Position numbers and translations under genes: made by a program. A DNA stretch of 64,000 nt, from NCBI GenBank assembly GCA_002384855.1, contig DGBP01000003.1, positions 116,152-180,151 of the forward strand, given 5' to 3'. Below are positions 40,326-49,272 of the stretch, piece after piece; within the stretch, counting starts at the first letter, position 1, and every line of letters begins with the position of its first letter. The DNA is from Nocardioidaceae bacterium UBA4001 (GTDB lineage Bacteria > Actinomycetota > Actinomycetes > Propionibacteriales > Nocardioidaceae). The notes under the pieces are model-generated. The model had not been told where the DNA came from and ran no database searches. It saw only the letters and a program-made list of their open reading frames with translations.

Positions 40326-40853
40326 TCAGGCCTTGTCTGCCGGGGCGTCGCCCTCGGCCGCCTGCTGCTCGGCGTCGGCGGCCGGGGTCTCGGCGGCCGG
40401 GGTCTCGGCGGCGGGGGTCTCGGCGGCGGGGGTCTCGGCGGCGGCGGGAGCCTCCTCCTTGACCTCGGACTTCTTGGCCTTCTTGGTCACTGCCTCGGCC
40501 TTCGGCTCACTCCCGGCCTCCTTCAGCGCCTCGTTGAAGATCTCGGCCTTGTCCCGCTTGGGGGCGGCCGTCTTCAGCGTGCCCTCGGCCCCGGGCTCGC
40601 CCTTGAACTTCTGCCAGTCGCCGGTCACCTTGAGGATGGCGGCTACGGCCTCGCTCGGCTGCGCACCGACACCCAGCCAGTACTGCGCCCGGTCGGACTG
40701 CACCTCGATGAACGAGGGCTCCTCCTTCGGGTGGTACTTGCCGATCTCCTCGATGACCTTGCCGTCGCGCTTCTTGCGCGAGTCGACGATGACGACGCGG
40801 TAGTGCGGCGCACGGATCTTGCCCATGCGCTTGAGTCGGATCTTGACTGCCAC
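40326..40853 (-). CDS. rpsP: 30S ribosomal protein S16 with Ala/Glu/Thr/Pro-rich tail
   Basis: Small-subunit protein S16, 175 residues. The first 80-90 (MAVKIRLKRMGKIRAPHYRV, DSRKKRDGKVIEEIG) are canonical. The long C-terminal extension is first Lys-rich, then four copies of ETPAA encoded by a 15-base tandem repeat (about 40374-40440). GTG at 40853 follows AAGGAG at a wide 11-base spacing. The tail resembles that of S2 here and is probably disordered. Confidence 0.97.
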   Translation of the reverse strand: MAVKIRLKRMGKIRAPHYRVVIVDSRKKRDGKVIEEIGKYHPKEEPSFIEVQSDRAQYWLGVGAQPSEAVAAILKVTGDWQKFKGEPGAEGTLKTAAPKRDKAEIFNEALKEAGSEPKAEAVTKKAKKSEVKEEAPAAAETPAAETPAAETPAAETPAADAEQQAAEGDAPADKA

Positions 40854-41168
40854 GGGTGTGGTGTCTCCTTGGGAGCTTGTGTGTGAATGAGCGTCCCGCA
40901 CCAGGTGGGGCCAGGCCGGGATCGCTGCGCTGTGTCAGACGTGTCCGGGTGAGAGGGTCCGGGCACGCACGACTCGGTCGGCCATTCTGCCAGAAGGCGC
41001 GGCTCCGACTCCAATCGAGCCCTCGCGGACCCCGTGGTTGGTCCCTCCCGAGTCACTTACCTCGACGAAGCGGCACCTACCGCGGTGAATGTCTCGAGGT
41101 AGGTGCCGCTTTCCCAGGTGAACGTGGGAAAGCAGGGCCGGGTGCCGGCCGCCACCGGCCGGGGCGGG
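40854..41168. other. Intergenic region upstream of rpsP
   Basis: A 315-base spacer between rpsP and the end of the kelch gene. It holds repeat copy C (41070-41133) with its partial 5' extension from 41054, and presumably the rpsP promoter; CAGAAT on the minus strand (40984-40989) is a possible -10 box. No gene is visible. Confidence 0.5.
41070..41133 (+). repeat. 64-base double-hairpin repeat, copy C (solitary)
   Basis: Third copy, same length and order as copy B. The variable hairpin pairs GCGGCACCTACC (41070-41081) with GGTAGGTGCCGC (41098-41109) perfectly around a 16-base loop. Against copies A and B both arms changed in concert (TACTTACC to CACCTACC, and the partner likewise), so pairing is kept by compensatory change. 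The conserved hairpin GCTTTCCCA / TGGGAAAGC occupies 41108-41133. CACTTACCTCGACGAAGC (41054-41071) precedes it. No nuclease-like gene is adjacent here. Confidence 0.85.
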
Positions 41169-42143
41169 TCACAGCTCGAGTACGTCGACCGAGCGAACGT
41201 CGCGGAGCGGGGACGGGGTGCAGCCGCCGATCGCGAAGATGCGCCCGTCGTGGGCGACGTACCCGAGACCGTGCCGGGAGACGGTCAGCGGGTTCGCGGG
41301 CGACCACTCCTCGGAGCCGACCTCGAGGACGTAGGCCGACTCGTGCAGGGAGACCCACACCCGTCCGTCGAGATAGGCGGCGCCGGCCCGCGACATCGGC
41401 TCCGGCAACGGCTGCCGCGTGCGCCACCGGCCTGAGGCGGGGTCGTAGGTCTGCACCACGGCGGAGGGTGCTCCGTCATGCCACCCGCCGAGGACGTAGA
41501 TGACCTCGCCGGTCGAGACTGCGTCGTGGGAGTTGCGGACCTCGGGCATCGGCGTACCGGCGCCCCAGGTCTCCGTGGCGGGGTCGAAGACGTCCACCTG
41601 GTCGACGGCGCCGTCCGGGCCCTCACCACCGATGACATGGATCAGGCCGCCGTGCAGCGTGACGGTGTGGGCGTAACGCGGGGCCGGCAGGTTCGGCAGG
41701 CGACGCCACCTACCCGTGCGGGTGTCGAGCACCGCGGCGAAGTCGGAGGCATTGCTCCGCACGTCCAGCCCCCCGAAGAGGTAGATCCTCTCCCCCACGG
41801 CCGCCGACTCGAACGACGCGAGGCCCTCGGGCAGCCTGAAGTCCGGCATCGACCACCCTCCCGTCGCTGTGTCGAGCACCTCGATGGAGTCCAGTCGCCT
41901 CCCCCGGTCACCGGTCATCCCGCCGAGCACCCAGATGTCGTCACCGACCACCGCCGTGCCGAAGTCGTCTCGCGGCACCTCGAGGCCGGCGAGCCGCTCC
42001 CACTCGGGGAGGTCCGCGGCGGGAGCTGCCTCCCGGGCACCGTCGTCCACGGGGGCGGTCGGCGCCTGCACGGAGCAGGCCCCGGCGAGCGCAGCCAGCG
42101 CTGCCGCTGAGCCCGCCAGGGCCTTCCTCGTAGAGCTTCTCAC
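41169..42143 (-). CDS. Kelch-repeat lipoprotein
   Basis: Exported beta-propeller protein of 324 residues. A signal peptide ends at a lipoprotein-like AGAC (Cys23). Kelch repeats follow with the di-glycine turns WVLGGMT, YLFGGLD, HVIGGEG, YVLGGWH and FAIGGC, plus one degenerate blade (VWVSLHESAYV), giving about six blades. GTG at 42143 lies 10 bases after dppF, so it is probably the last gene of the peptide transporter operon. The role is unknown; binding of a ligand or envelope partner is likely. Confidence 0.85.
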   Translation of the reverse strand: MRSSTRKALAGSAAALAALAGACSVQAPTAPVDDGAREAAPAADLPEWERLAGLEVPRDDFGTAVVGDDIWVLGGMTGDRGRRLDSIEVLDTATGGWSMPDFRLPEGLASFESAAVGERIYLFGGLDVRSNASDFAAVLDTRTGRWRRLPNLPAPRYAHTVTLHGGLIHVIGGEGPDGAVDQVDVFDPATETWGAGTPMPEVRNSHDAVSTGEVIYVLGGWHDGAPSAVVQTYDPASGRWRTRQPLPEPMSRAGAAYLDGRVWVSLHESAYVLEVGSEEWSPANPLTVSRHGLGYVAHDGRIFAIGGCTPSPLRDVRSVDVLEL

Positions 42144-42153
42144 GGCGTCCCGG

Positions 42154-43248
42154 TCACACGTTGTCCGAGGTGGTCCCCTCGATCACGCTCGGGTTGTCCA
42201 CCGCGTGCACGACGTCGCGCTCGGCGGCGAAGTGGCAGGCGGAGGGGTGCGCCGACCCGTCCCGGTTGACCAGCATGGGCTCCTCGGTGGCACAGATGTC
42301 CTGCGCCATCCAGCACCGCGTGCGGAACCGGCAGCCCGACGGCGGGTTGGCCGGGCTCGGCACGTCACCCTCGAGCACGATCTGGTCGCGTTGGCCACGC
42401 AGACGCGGGTCCGGGACCGGCACCGCGGACAGGAGAGCCTGGGTGTAGGGGTGGGTGGGCCCGTCGTAGATCTCGTGCTCGTCCCCGGTCTCGACCGCCT
42501 TGCCGAGGTACATCACCATGACCCGGTCCGAGATGTGCCGGACCACGGACAGGTCGTGGGCGATGAAGACGTAGGACAGCCCGAACTCGTCCTGGAGCCG
42601 CTCGAACAGGTTGACCACCTGCGCCTGCACCGAGACGTCGAGGGCCGACACCGGCTCGTCGGCCACGATGATCTTCGGCTTCAGGGCCAGGGCCCGGGCG
42701 ATGCCGATGCGCTGGCGCTGACCGCCGGAGAACTGGTGCGGGTAGCGGTTGATGTGGTCCGGGTTGAGACCCACGACGTCGAGGAGGTCCTGGACGGCCT
42801 TCCGGCGTTCCTTGGGCTTCACCACGTCGGGGTGGACCTCGTACGGCTCGCCGACGATGTCGCCGACCGTCATCCGGGGGTCCAGGGACGAGTAGGGGTC
42901 CTGGAGCACGATCTGGATGTTGCGGCGCATCTTTCGCATGCCCTTGTTGTCCAGGCCGGCCATCTCCTGGCCGAGGACCTTGATCGACCCGTCCGTGGGA
43001 CGCTCGAGACCCATCAGGAGGCGACCCAGCGTCGACTTGCCACAGCCCGACTCACCCACCACGCCGAGCGTCTCGCCCCTGCGCAGCGTCAGCGAGACCC
43101 CGTCCACCGCCTTCACGTGGCCGATCGTGCGCTTGAAGACGATGCCCTGCGTGAGCGGGAAGTGCTTCTTGACGTCCCGGACCTCGAGCACCACGTCGTC
43201 GTCGGTGCTGCCCCCCGCGAGGGCGGACTCGGTCACACTCGTGCTCAT
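42154..43248 (-). CDS. dppF: Dipeptide/oligopeptide ABC transporter ATP-binding protein (DppF/OppF-like)
   Basis: Second ATPase of the peptide importer, 364 residues. Walker A is GESGCGKST, the signature is FSGGQRQRIGIARAL, Walker B is IIVADEPVSALD. The C-terminal oligo_HPY region holds PSGCRFRTRCWMAQDIC, the cysteine-rich motif typical of peptide transporters. ATG at 43248 overlaps the dppD stop by 4 bases. Confidence 0.94.
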   Translation of the reverse strand: MSTSVTESALAGGSTDDDVVLEVRDVKKHFPLTQGIVFKRTIGHVKAVDGVSLTLRRGETLGVVGESGCGKSTLGRLLMGLERPTDGSIKVLGQEMAGLDNKGMRKMRRNIQIVLQDPYSSLDPRMTVGDIVGEPYEVHPDVVKPKERRKAVQDLLDVVGLNPDHINRYPHQFSGGQRQRIGIARALALKPKIIVADEPVSALDVSVQAQVVNLFERLQDEFGLSYVFIAHDLSVVRHISDRVMVMYLGKAVETGDEHEIYDGPTHPYTQALLSAVPVPDPRLRGQRDQIVLEGDVPSPANPPSGCRFRTRCWMAQDICATEEPMLVNRDGSAHPSACHFAAERDVVHAVDNPSVIEGTTSDNV

Positions 43249-44297
43249 GAGTTGAGAACCTCTTCCCAGTAGTGGCAGGCGCTTTCGCGGTTGCCCGGGA
43301 GCTGGTACAGCGGCGGCTCGTCGGTCTTGCACCGGTCACGGGCGAAGGCGCACCGCGGGTGGAAGGAGCAGCCCGGCGGTGGGTTGACCAGGGCCGGCGG
43401 CAGGCCCTTGATGGCGGTGAGCTCCTCACCCTTCTGGTCCACCCGCGGGATCGACTCGAGGAGCGCCTTCGTGTACGGGTGGCCGGGACGCTCGTAGATC
43501 TCGTACACGTTGGCCTGCTCGACGGCGTGGCCGGCGTACATCACGCAGATCTTGTCGGTCACGTCCGCGACCACGCCCATGTCGTGCGTGATCAGGATCA
43601 GGCCGAGCTGCATCTCCCGCTGGAGGTCGGCGAGCAGTGCCATCACCTGGGCCTGGACGGTCACATCGAGAGCCGTGGTCGGCTCGTCGGCGATGATGAT
43701 GTCGGGCTGCAGGGCGAGCGCCATCGCGATCATCACGCGCTGACGCATACCGCCGGAGAACTGGTGCGGGAAGTCGTTGACCCGGTCCCGGGCCGCCGGG
43801 ATCCCGACCATCTCGAGCAGCTCGACGGCCTTGGCCCTGGCCTCCTTGCGAGAGGCGCCGGCGTGCTGGCGGTACAGCTCACCGAGCTGCCAGCCGACAG
43901 TGAAGACCGGGTTCAGCGAGGAGAGTGCGTCCTGGAAGATCATCGCGATCTTGTTCGCCCGCACGTGCCGCCGGGTCTTCTCGTCCATCTGCAGCAGGTC
44001 GACGCCGCGGTAGCGCACCTGGCCGCCGGTGACCTTCGCCGGCGGAGTGTCCAGGATGCCCATGATCGCCTGGGCGGTCACGGACTTGCCACAGCCGGAC
44101 TCGCCCAGTATGCCCAGCGTCTCACCGGCGTTCAGCGTGAAGCTGACGCCCTGGACGGCCTTGGCGATGCCGTCACGGGTGTGGAACTCCACCTGGAGGT
44201 TCTCGACCTCCAGGAGGGGTGCCGAGTCGTCGAACTTGACCCCGCTCAGCGGCGACCTGGGCTGCCGTTTGCGGTTCTCGGTCAGGGTCTCACTCAC
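43245..44297 (-). CDS. dppD: Dipeptide/oligopeptide ABC transporter ATP-binding protein (DppD/OppD-like)
   Basis: First ATPase of the importer, 350 residues. It has Walker A GESGCGKSV, the signature FSGGMRQRVMIAMAL, Walker B IIIADEPTTALD, and the C-terminal cysteine motif PPGCSFHPRCAFARDRC. ATG at 44297 starts 12 bases after dppC. Forms a heterodimer with DppF. Confidence 0.94.
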   Translation of the reverse strand: MSETLTENRKRQPRSPLSGVKFDDSAPLLEVENLQVEFHTRDGIAKAVQGVSFTLNAGETLGILGESGCGKSVTAQAIMGILDTPPAKVTGGQVRYRGVDLLQMDEKTRRHVRANKIAMIFQDALSSLNPVFTVGWQLGELYRQHAGASRKEARAKAVELLEMVGIPAARDRVNDFPHQFSGGMRQRVMIAMALALQPDIIIADEPTTALDVTVQAQVMALLADLQREMQLGLILITHDMGVVADVTDKICVMYAGHAVEQANVYEIYERPGHPYTKALLESIPRVDQKGEELTAIKGLPPALVNPPPGCSFHPRCAFARDRCKTDEPPLYQLPGNRESACHYWEEVLNS

Positions 44298-44309
44298 GTC
44301 GCAGGCTCC

Positions 44310-45230
44310 TCATCGGGTGCGGGGGTCGAGGGCGTCGCGCAGCACGTCGCCGAGCAGGATGAACGCCAGGACCGTGATGACGATGAACGCGGACGGGAAG
44401 ACCAGCAGGTGCCAGAACCCGGCCAGCGCGAGGTTCTGCCCCTCGCTGACGAGCAGGCCCCACGAGACCGTCGGCCGCTGGTAGCCGACCCCGAGGAAGG
44501 TCAAGGTGGCCTCGGCGCCGATGAACGACCCCAACCCGATCGTGGCGAGCACGATGACCGGCGCGATGCTGTTGGCCAGGATGTGCTTGCGGATGATGAA
44601 CAGGTCGCTGGCCCCGGCAGCACGCGCCGCGTCGACGTAGTCCTTCTGCTTCGTGGAGATCACGCTTCCACGCATGACGCGTGTCAGGGAGGTCCAGCCG
44701 AAGACTGTCAGCACCGCCGTCAGGGTCCAGATGTTGCGCTCGGGGAAGATCGCCAGGAACACCAGCGCGCCGAGGATGAACGGCAGACCGAAGAAGATGT
44801 CGGTGATGCGGCTGATGATGGTGTCGGCGAACCCGCCGAGGTAGCCGGCCAGCGTGCCGAACGTCACGCCCAGGATCACGGTACCCGCGGTGACCAGGAT
44901 TGCCACGATCACGGACTTGCCGGTGCCCCAGACCAGGGACGCCCACATGTCGCAGCCGGCGTTGGTGAAGCCGAACGGGTGGTCGGCGCTGGGCTTGACC
45001 CGGGCGTTCTGGAGCGGGCAGGCCCCACTGGTGTTCGGCGACGTCTGTGCCCACAGCTGCGGGAAGAAGGCCATCGACAAGATGACCAGCACGAGGATCG
45101 AGGAGATCCAGAAGACAGGGCTGCGCACGAGCTCGTAGCGCACGTCTCCCCACAGGCTGCGGTTGGCACCGCTCTTGGTGGAGAGGTTCTCGGTCTGACC
45201 GGCGCTCTGCCCGGCCATGGTGTCACTCAT
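44310..45230 (-). CDS. dppC: Peptide ABC transporter permease (DppC-like)
   Basis: Membrane subunit of 306 residues. An N-terminal OppC-type segment (SPVFWISSILVLVILSMAFF) precedes a periplasmic insertion with two cysteines and the core helices. The coupling motif is DAARAAGASDLFIIRKHILA. ATG at 45230 overlaps the dppB end by 8 bases, indicating coupled translation. Confidence 0.93.
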   Translation of the reverse strand: MSDTMAGQSAGQTENLSTKSGANRSLWGDVRYELVRSPVFWISSILVLVILSMAFFPQLWAQTSPNTSGACPLQNARVKPSADHPFGFTNAGCDMWASLVWGTGKSVIVAILVTAGTVILGVTFGTLAGYLGGFADTIISRITDIFFGLPFILGALVFLAIFPERNIWTLTAVLTVFGWTSLTRVMRGSVISTKQKDYVDAARAAGASDLFIIRKHILANSIAPVIVLATIGLGSFIGAEATLTFLGVGYQRPTVSWGLLVSEGQNLALAGFWHLLVFPSAFIVITVLAFILLGDVLRDALDPRTR

Positions 45231-46227
45231 AGCGGATCCTCGGGTCGAGTGCGGCGTACAGGATGTCGACGAGCAGGTTGGCCACCAGGAAGACGATGGT
45301 CAGGATCGTGACCACCCCGATGATCACCGGGGTGTCGTTGGACTGGATGGCCAGCCAGACGAGCTGTCCGACGCCGGGGATGTTGAAGATCCCCTCGGTG
45401 ACCAGTGCGCCGCCCAGCAGGAGGCCGATGTCGATGCCGATGTAGGTCACCACAGGGATCAAGGAGTTGCGAAGCGTGTGGATGCCCACGATACGCCGCG
45501 TGCGGAGGCCCTTCGCGCGGGCGGTGCGCACGTAGTCCGAGCGGAGGTTCTCGATCAGGCTGGTACGGGTGAGGCGGGCGATGGAGGCCAGCGAGAACGA
45601 CCCCAGCACGACGCCCGGCAGCACGAGGCTCAGCCACGGGTAGTCGGCGTTGTAGCCGACGTTGAGCATCTGCCCCAGCCAGTCGGGCGCCCAGTCGCTG
45701 TTGCGCAGCTCCAGGCCGAGCTGGAGACCGATGAACAGCTGGGCGAGCGTGCCGAAGACGAAGGTCGGGAAGGCCACCAGCGCGACGGTGAAGAAGCGCA
45801 CGAAGTTGTCGGCGAACTTGTCCTTGCGCAGACCCGCGAGGACGCCCATCAGGATGCCGACGACGGTCTCGAAGACCAGCGCGATGATGGTGAGCCGCAC
45901 GGTGACCGGGAACCGCTCGATGAACATCTCGGTGACGGCGCGGCCGCGGAAGTTGATGCCGAAGTCCCCGCCGGCGTACTGCCCGAGGCGGTCGACGAAG
46001 AGCCCGAGGCACGGGTTGCCCGGCTGCTCGAGGCAGGCGTCGTCGAGGTTGTAGTCGGCCCGCATCTGGTCGATGACCGCGGCCGGTGGTGCGTTCTCAC
46101 CGAACAAGGCTCGTACGGGGTCACCGACGACCTGGATCGTGAGGGTGCTCAGGAGGTGGAGCAGGAACAGGGTGCCCAGGATGACGGGGATGAACTGAAT
46201 CAGTCGTCGGGCTACGTAGCGGCCCAA
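45223..46227 (-). CDS. dppB: Peptide ABC transporter permease (DppB-like)
   Basis: Membrane subunit of 334 residues that begins with the family form MGRYVARRLIQFIPVILGTL. A large extracellular loop follows the first helix, and the coupling motif is RTARAKGLRTRRIVGIHTLR. It follows the binding-protein gene after 111 bases that hold a hairpin, a common arrangement that lowers permease expression. Confidence 0.93.
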   Translation of the reverse strand: MGRYVARRLIQFIPVILGTLFLLHLLSTLTIQVVGDPVRALFGENAPPAAVIDQMRADYNLDDACLEQPGNPCLGLFVDRLGQYAGGDFGINFRGRAVTEMFIERFPVTVRLTIIALVFETVVGILMGVLAGLRKDKFADNFVRFFTVALVAFPTFVFGTLAQLFIGLQLGLELRNSDWAPDWLGQMLNVGYNADYPWLSLVLPGVVLGSFSLASIARLTRTSLIENLRSDYVRTARAKGLRTRRIVGIHTLRNSLIPVVTYIGIDIGLLLGGALVTEGIFNIPGVGQLVWLAIQSNDTPVIIGVVTILTIVFLVANLLVDILYAALDPRIRYE

Positions 46228-46267
46228 AGCAGGTGGTCCTCTCTGATGTGACCGTGGACGGCACCGG

Positions 46268-46301
46268 TGCGGGGGCCGCGCCTGACGGCCCGGCCCCCGC
46301 A
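46268..46301 (-). terminator. Intra-operon hairpin between dppA and dppB
   Basis: Perfect 10-bp stem TGCGGGGGCC / GGCCCCCGCA around a 14-base loop, 37 bases after the dppA stop. Hairpins here typically stabilise the abundant binding-protein mRNA or reduce read-through into the permease genes. It could also be a plain terminator with a separate dppB promoter. Confidence 0.45.
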
Positions 46302-46338
46302 GATGTTGTGTGTTCGGTGCGTTAGCTCCGTCGCTCGA

Positions 46339-47973
46339 TCACTGGGTCACAGTGATCTCGCCGAAGGCTATCTCACCGTCTCCGACGTCGTAGCGCACGT
46401 CCCCGACCTCCTCGGAGAAGGCGATCGCGGTCACGCCGCTCCACATCGGGATGATCGGCATCTCGTCCAGGGCGATGTCACCGGCCTGGTGGTAGGCGTC
46501 GTACGACTCCTCGATGCTGCCGGCCTGGTCACCCTGGGTGAGCAGCTCGTCGACCTCGGGGTTGGAGTACTCGGTGTAGTTCGAGTCACCATCGGTGCCC
46601 ACGATCGGGCGCAGGTAGTTCTCCGGCGACGGGTAGTCGAGCGACCAGCCGAGGCGGAAGGGACCCTCGAAGTTGCCCGCGTCGAGCAGCTCGAGGTACT
46701 GGGCCCACTCGGTGGCGTTCAGCTTGTAGTCGAAGCCCAGGGTCTCCTGGACCTGGCGGGCGGCGGCCTCGACCCACTGGTCGTGACCGGCGTCGGCGTT
46801 GAAGTAGTACTCCAGCGTCATGCCCTCGGCGTCCACACCGGACTCCTCGAGAAGGGTCTTGGCCTGCTCGGGGTCGTGGGTGCAGTAGTCACAGGCGTCG
46901 TCACGCGAGCCGGGGATCGGCGGGGTGACGATGTCGGTTGAGGGCTTGGCCAGGCCGTTGAGGACCTGGTCCACGATCAGCTGGCGGTCGATCGCCAGGG
47001 AGATCGCCTGACGGACCTTGACCTCGTCGTAGGGCTTCTTGGCGGTCGGGAAGCCGAGGTAGGTCAGCGTGGCGGTGGGCTCCTCGAGGATCTTGTCGCC
47101 GAGCTGGCCCTTGGCCTCGAGGTACACGTCCGGAGCGAGGCTCAGGACGTCGAGGCCACCGTTCTGGTAGTCACGGAACGCCGCGGTCGGCGTGGTGAAC
47201 ATCTTGAACTCGATGGTGTCGGCCTGAGCAGCCTGCTCACCCTGGTAGTCGGCCCACCGGGTGACCGTGATGCCCTTGTCGTGCTCCCACGAGCCGTCCA
47301 TCATGTACGGGCCGGTGCCGATGGGGGCCTCGTTGCAGGCCTTGAGGTCGTCCATGCACTCCTGCGCCATCGGCGCGAAGGCGGGGGCGTAGCTCATCAT
47401 CGAGCCGAACTGCGAGAACGGGCCGCTGAGGGTGATCTCGAAGGTGGTGTCGTCGACCTTCTTCAGGCCGGCCATCTCCTTGCCCTTGCCCGCGCCGTCG
47501 ATGCGGGCCATGAAGCCCGCGGTGGCCTGGGCGTTCTTCGGGTTCGCCGAGTAGTTCCACGCACGGAGGAACGCGTCGGAGTTCACGGGCTCGCCGTTGT
47601 GGAACGTGCGCCCGTCCTTCAGCGTGACCGTCCAGACGGTCTGGTCGTCGTTCGGCTCGATGCTCTCGGCGAGACCGTCGAAGATGAGCTCGCCGCTCTC
47701 GAAGTCGGTGGTGACCAGCGGGTCGTTCACCATCTTGAGCACCGCGCTGCACTCGGACTCGTAGCAGTTCGAGGCGGGAGCGAGGTACGACGGCTCGGTC
47801 AGCTCGGCCGAGTAGGTGCCACCGGGCTGACCGGTCGGCGAAGCAGCCGCGTCCGGGGTGGTCGCCCCGTCGCCGCCGTTCTCTCCGTCACCATCGCCGC
47901 CGCCACACGCCGCGAGCCCAAGCGCGAGCACCGCTGAAACAGCGGTCACCCGCAGAGGGGTCTTGACTCGCAT
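46339..47973 (-). CDS. dppA: Peptide ABC transporter substrate-binding lipoprotein (DppA/OppA-like)
   Basis: Extracytoplasmic binding protein of 544 residues, family 5. The signal peptide ends at the lipobox LAAC (Cys23), followed by a Gly/Asp-rich linker. The fold shows WTVTLKDGRTFHNGEPVNSD and APIGTGPYMM, typical of DppA/OppA. ATG at 47973 has an excellent AAGGAGGATCC ribosome binding site. First gene of the operon. The exact peptide class is unknown. Confidence 0.94.
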   Translation of the reverse strand: MRVKTPLRVTAVSAVLALGLAACGGGDGDGENGGDGATTPDAAASPTGQPGGTYSAELTEPSYLAPASNCYESECSAVLKMVNDPLVTTDFESGELIFDGLAESIEPNDDQTVWTVTLKDGRTFHNGEPVNSDAFLRAWNYSANPKNAQATAGFMARIDGAGKGKEMAGLKKVDDTTFEITLSGPFSQFGSMMSYAPAFAPMAQECMDDLKACNEAPIGTGPYMMDGSWEHDKGITVTRWADYQGEQAAQADTIEFKMFTTPTAAFRDYQNGGLDVLSLAPDVYLEAKGQLGDKILEEPTATLTYLGFPTAKKPYDEVKVRQAISLAIDRQLIVDQVLNGLAKPSTDIVTPPIPGSRDDACDYCTHDPEQAKTLLEESGVDAEGMTLEYYFNADAGHDQWVEAAARQVQETLGFDYKLNATEWAQYLELLDAGNFEGPFRLGWSLDYPSPENYLRPIVGTDGDSNYTEYSNPEVDELLTQGDQAGSIEESYDAYHQAGDIALDEMPIIPMWSGVTAIAFSEEVGDVRYDVGDGEIAFGEITVTQ

Positions 47974-47987
47974 GGATCCTCCTTCAG

Positions 47988-48014
47988 AAAAAATTGCACG
48001 AATGTTGCTCGTGC
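47988..48014 (-). terminator. Rho-independent terminator or attenuator upstream of dppA
   Basis: On the minus strand a 6-bp stem GCACGA / TCGTGC with a 7-base loop is followed by AATTTTTT. This is the classic hairpin plus U-tract, unusual in such a GC-rich genome. It ends 15 bases before the dppA start, after the amidohydrolase gene. It may end amidohydrolase transcription, or lie in the dppA leader as an attenuator, depending on where the dppA promoter is. Confidence 0.6.
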
Positions 48015-48098
48015 GGCCCATCTTTTGGCCGCCTGGGGGTGTTGGAAAGGGGACGCGCCGCATCGTTACCGGAACGTGGCCGGGCGGCGACCCAGGCG

Positions 48099-49172
48099 TC
48101 ATGCGACGACGGCGCCCCGCAGGACGATTCGTCTCGGCTGCTTGAGGATCCGGAGGTCCTCCAAGGGGTTCTGCTCGAAGACGACGAAGTCTGCGGCGGT
48201 GCCCTCGGTGAGGGCCCCGTCGAGGCCGAGCCACTCCCTTGCCCGCCAGGACGCAGCACCCAGCGCGTCCTCGGGGGTCAGGCCGTAGGTGGCGAGCTCG
48301 AGGACCTCGTCGCCGATCAGGCCGTGCGGCAGCACTCCCCCGGCGTCGGTACCGGCGTAGATCGCGACACCTGCCTCGTAGGCGGCACCGATGGTCTCGC
48401 GCCGCCGCGCGTGCAACGCCCTCATGTGCTCGGCGTACTTGGGGAACCTGGCCTCCCCCGCGTCGGCGTAGCCGGGGAAGTTGTTCAGTTGCTTGGCAGT
48501 GGGCACCAGCGCCACGTTGTTGGCCACCATCGTGTCGATGAGGCCGGTGTCCAGGCCGGTGCCGTGCTCGATGCAGTCGATGCCGGAGTGGATCAGGTCG
48601 GGCAGGGCGTGCTCGCCGAAGACGTGCGCGGTCACGCGGGCCCCGCGGTCGTGGGCCACCTTCATCGCCTGCTCCAGGGAGTCCCTGGTCCACGACGGCG
48701 TCAGGTCCCCGGCCTCGCGCTCGATCCAGTCCCCCACGAGCTTGACCCAACCGTCCCCGCGGTCGGCCTCCCGGGCGACGTACTCGGGGAGCTGCTCGGG
48801 CTCGATCTCGTGGGCGTAGTTGCGGAGGTAGCGCTTCGTGCGCGCGAGGTGGCGGCCCGCACGGATCAGCCGGGGCAGGTCGTCGCGTTCGTGGATCCAG
48901 GAGGTGTCCGCTGCCGAGCCACAGTCCCGGATGAGGAGCGTCCCGGCGTCGCGGTCGTCGAGTGCCTGCCGCTCCTGGACGTCCTCGGGCACGGCGCCGT
49001 GCTCGTCGAGGCCGATGTGACAGTGGGCGTCGACCAGGCCGGGGACGATCCAGCCCTCGGCGACGAGCTCGGCCGAGGGCTGCGGCTCGTAGGTGACCCG
49101 CCCGTCGACGACGTACAGGTCCCGGGGCTCACCCTCCGGCAGGACCACTCCGCGGAATCTCAGTGCGCTCAT
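48099..49172 (-). CDS. Amidohydrolase family protein (imidazolonepropionase/prolidase-like)
   Basis: Metal-dependent hydrolase of 357 residues. The metal ligands appear in IVPGLVDAHCHIG, the lysine in WVKLVGDW, TAHVFGEHAL, CIEHGTGLD and the late Asp in IYAGTDAGG. This matches the amidohydrolase subfamily that includes imidazolonepropionases and Xaa-Arg/Pro dipeptidases. ATG at 49172. It stands before the peptide transporter operon, which hints at a peptide or amidated substrate, but a terminator-like hairpin separates them. Confidence 0.88.
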   Translation of the reverse strand: MSALRFRGVVLPEGEPRDLYVVDGRVTYEPQPSAELVAEGWIVPGLVDAHCHIGLDEHGAVPEDVQERQALDDRDAGTLLIRDCGSAADTSWIHERDDLPRLIRAGRHLARTKRYLRNYAHEIEPEQLPEYVAREADRGDGWVKLVGDWIEREAGDLTPSWTRDSLEQAMKVAHDRGARVTAHVFGEHALPDLIHSGIDCIEHGTGLDTGLIDTMVANNVALVPTAKQLNNFPGYADAGEARFPKYAEHMRALHARRRETIGAAYEAGVAIYAGTDAGGVLPHGLIGDEVLELATYGLTPEDALGAASWRAREWLGLDGALTEGTAADFVVFEQNPLEDLRILKQPRRIVLRGAVVA

Positions 49173-49272
49173 GCCGCCGCACGCTATCGCGCCGGCGCGG
49201 CGACCTCGCGGAGGCCGTGGATAACTCGCGGGATCGTGCCGCTCCCTGTGGCGGCGCCTCCGCGCTACGACG

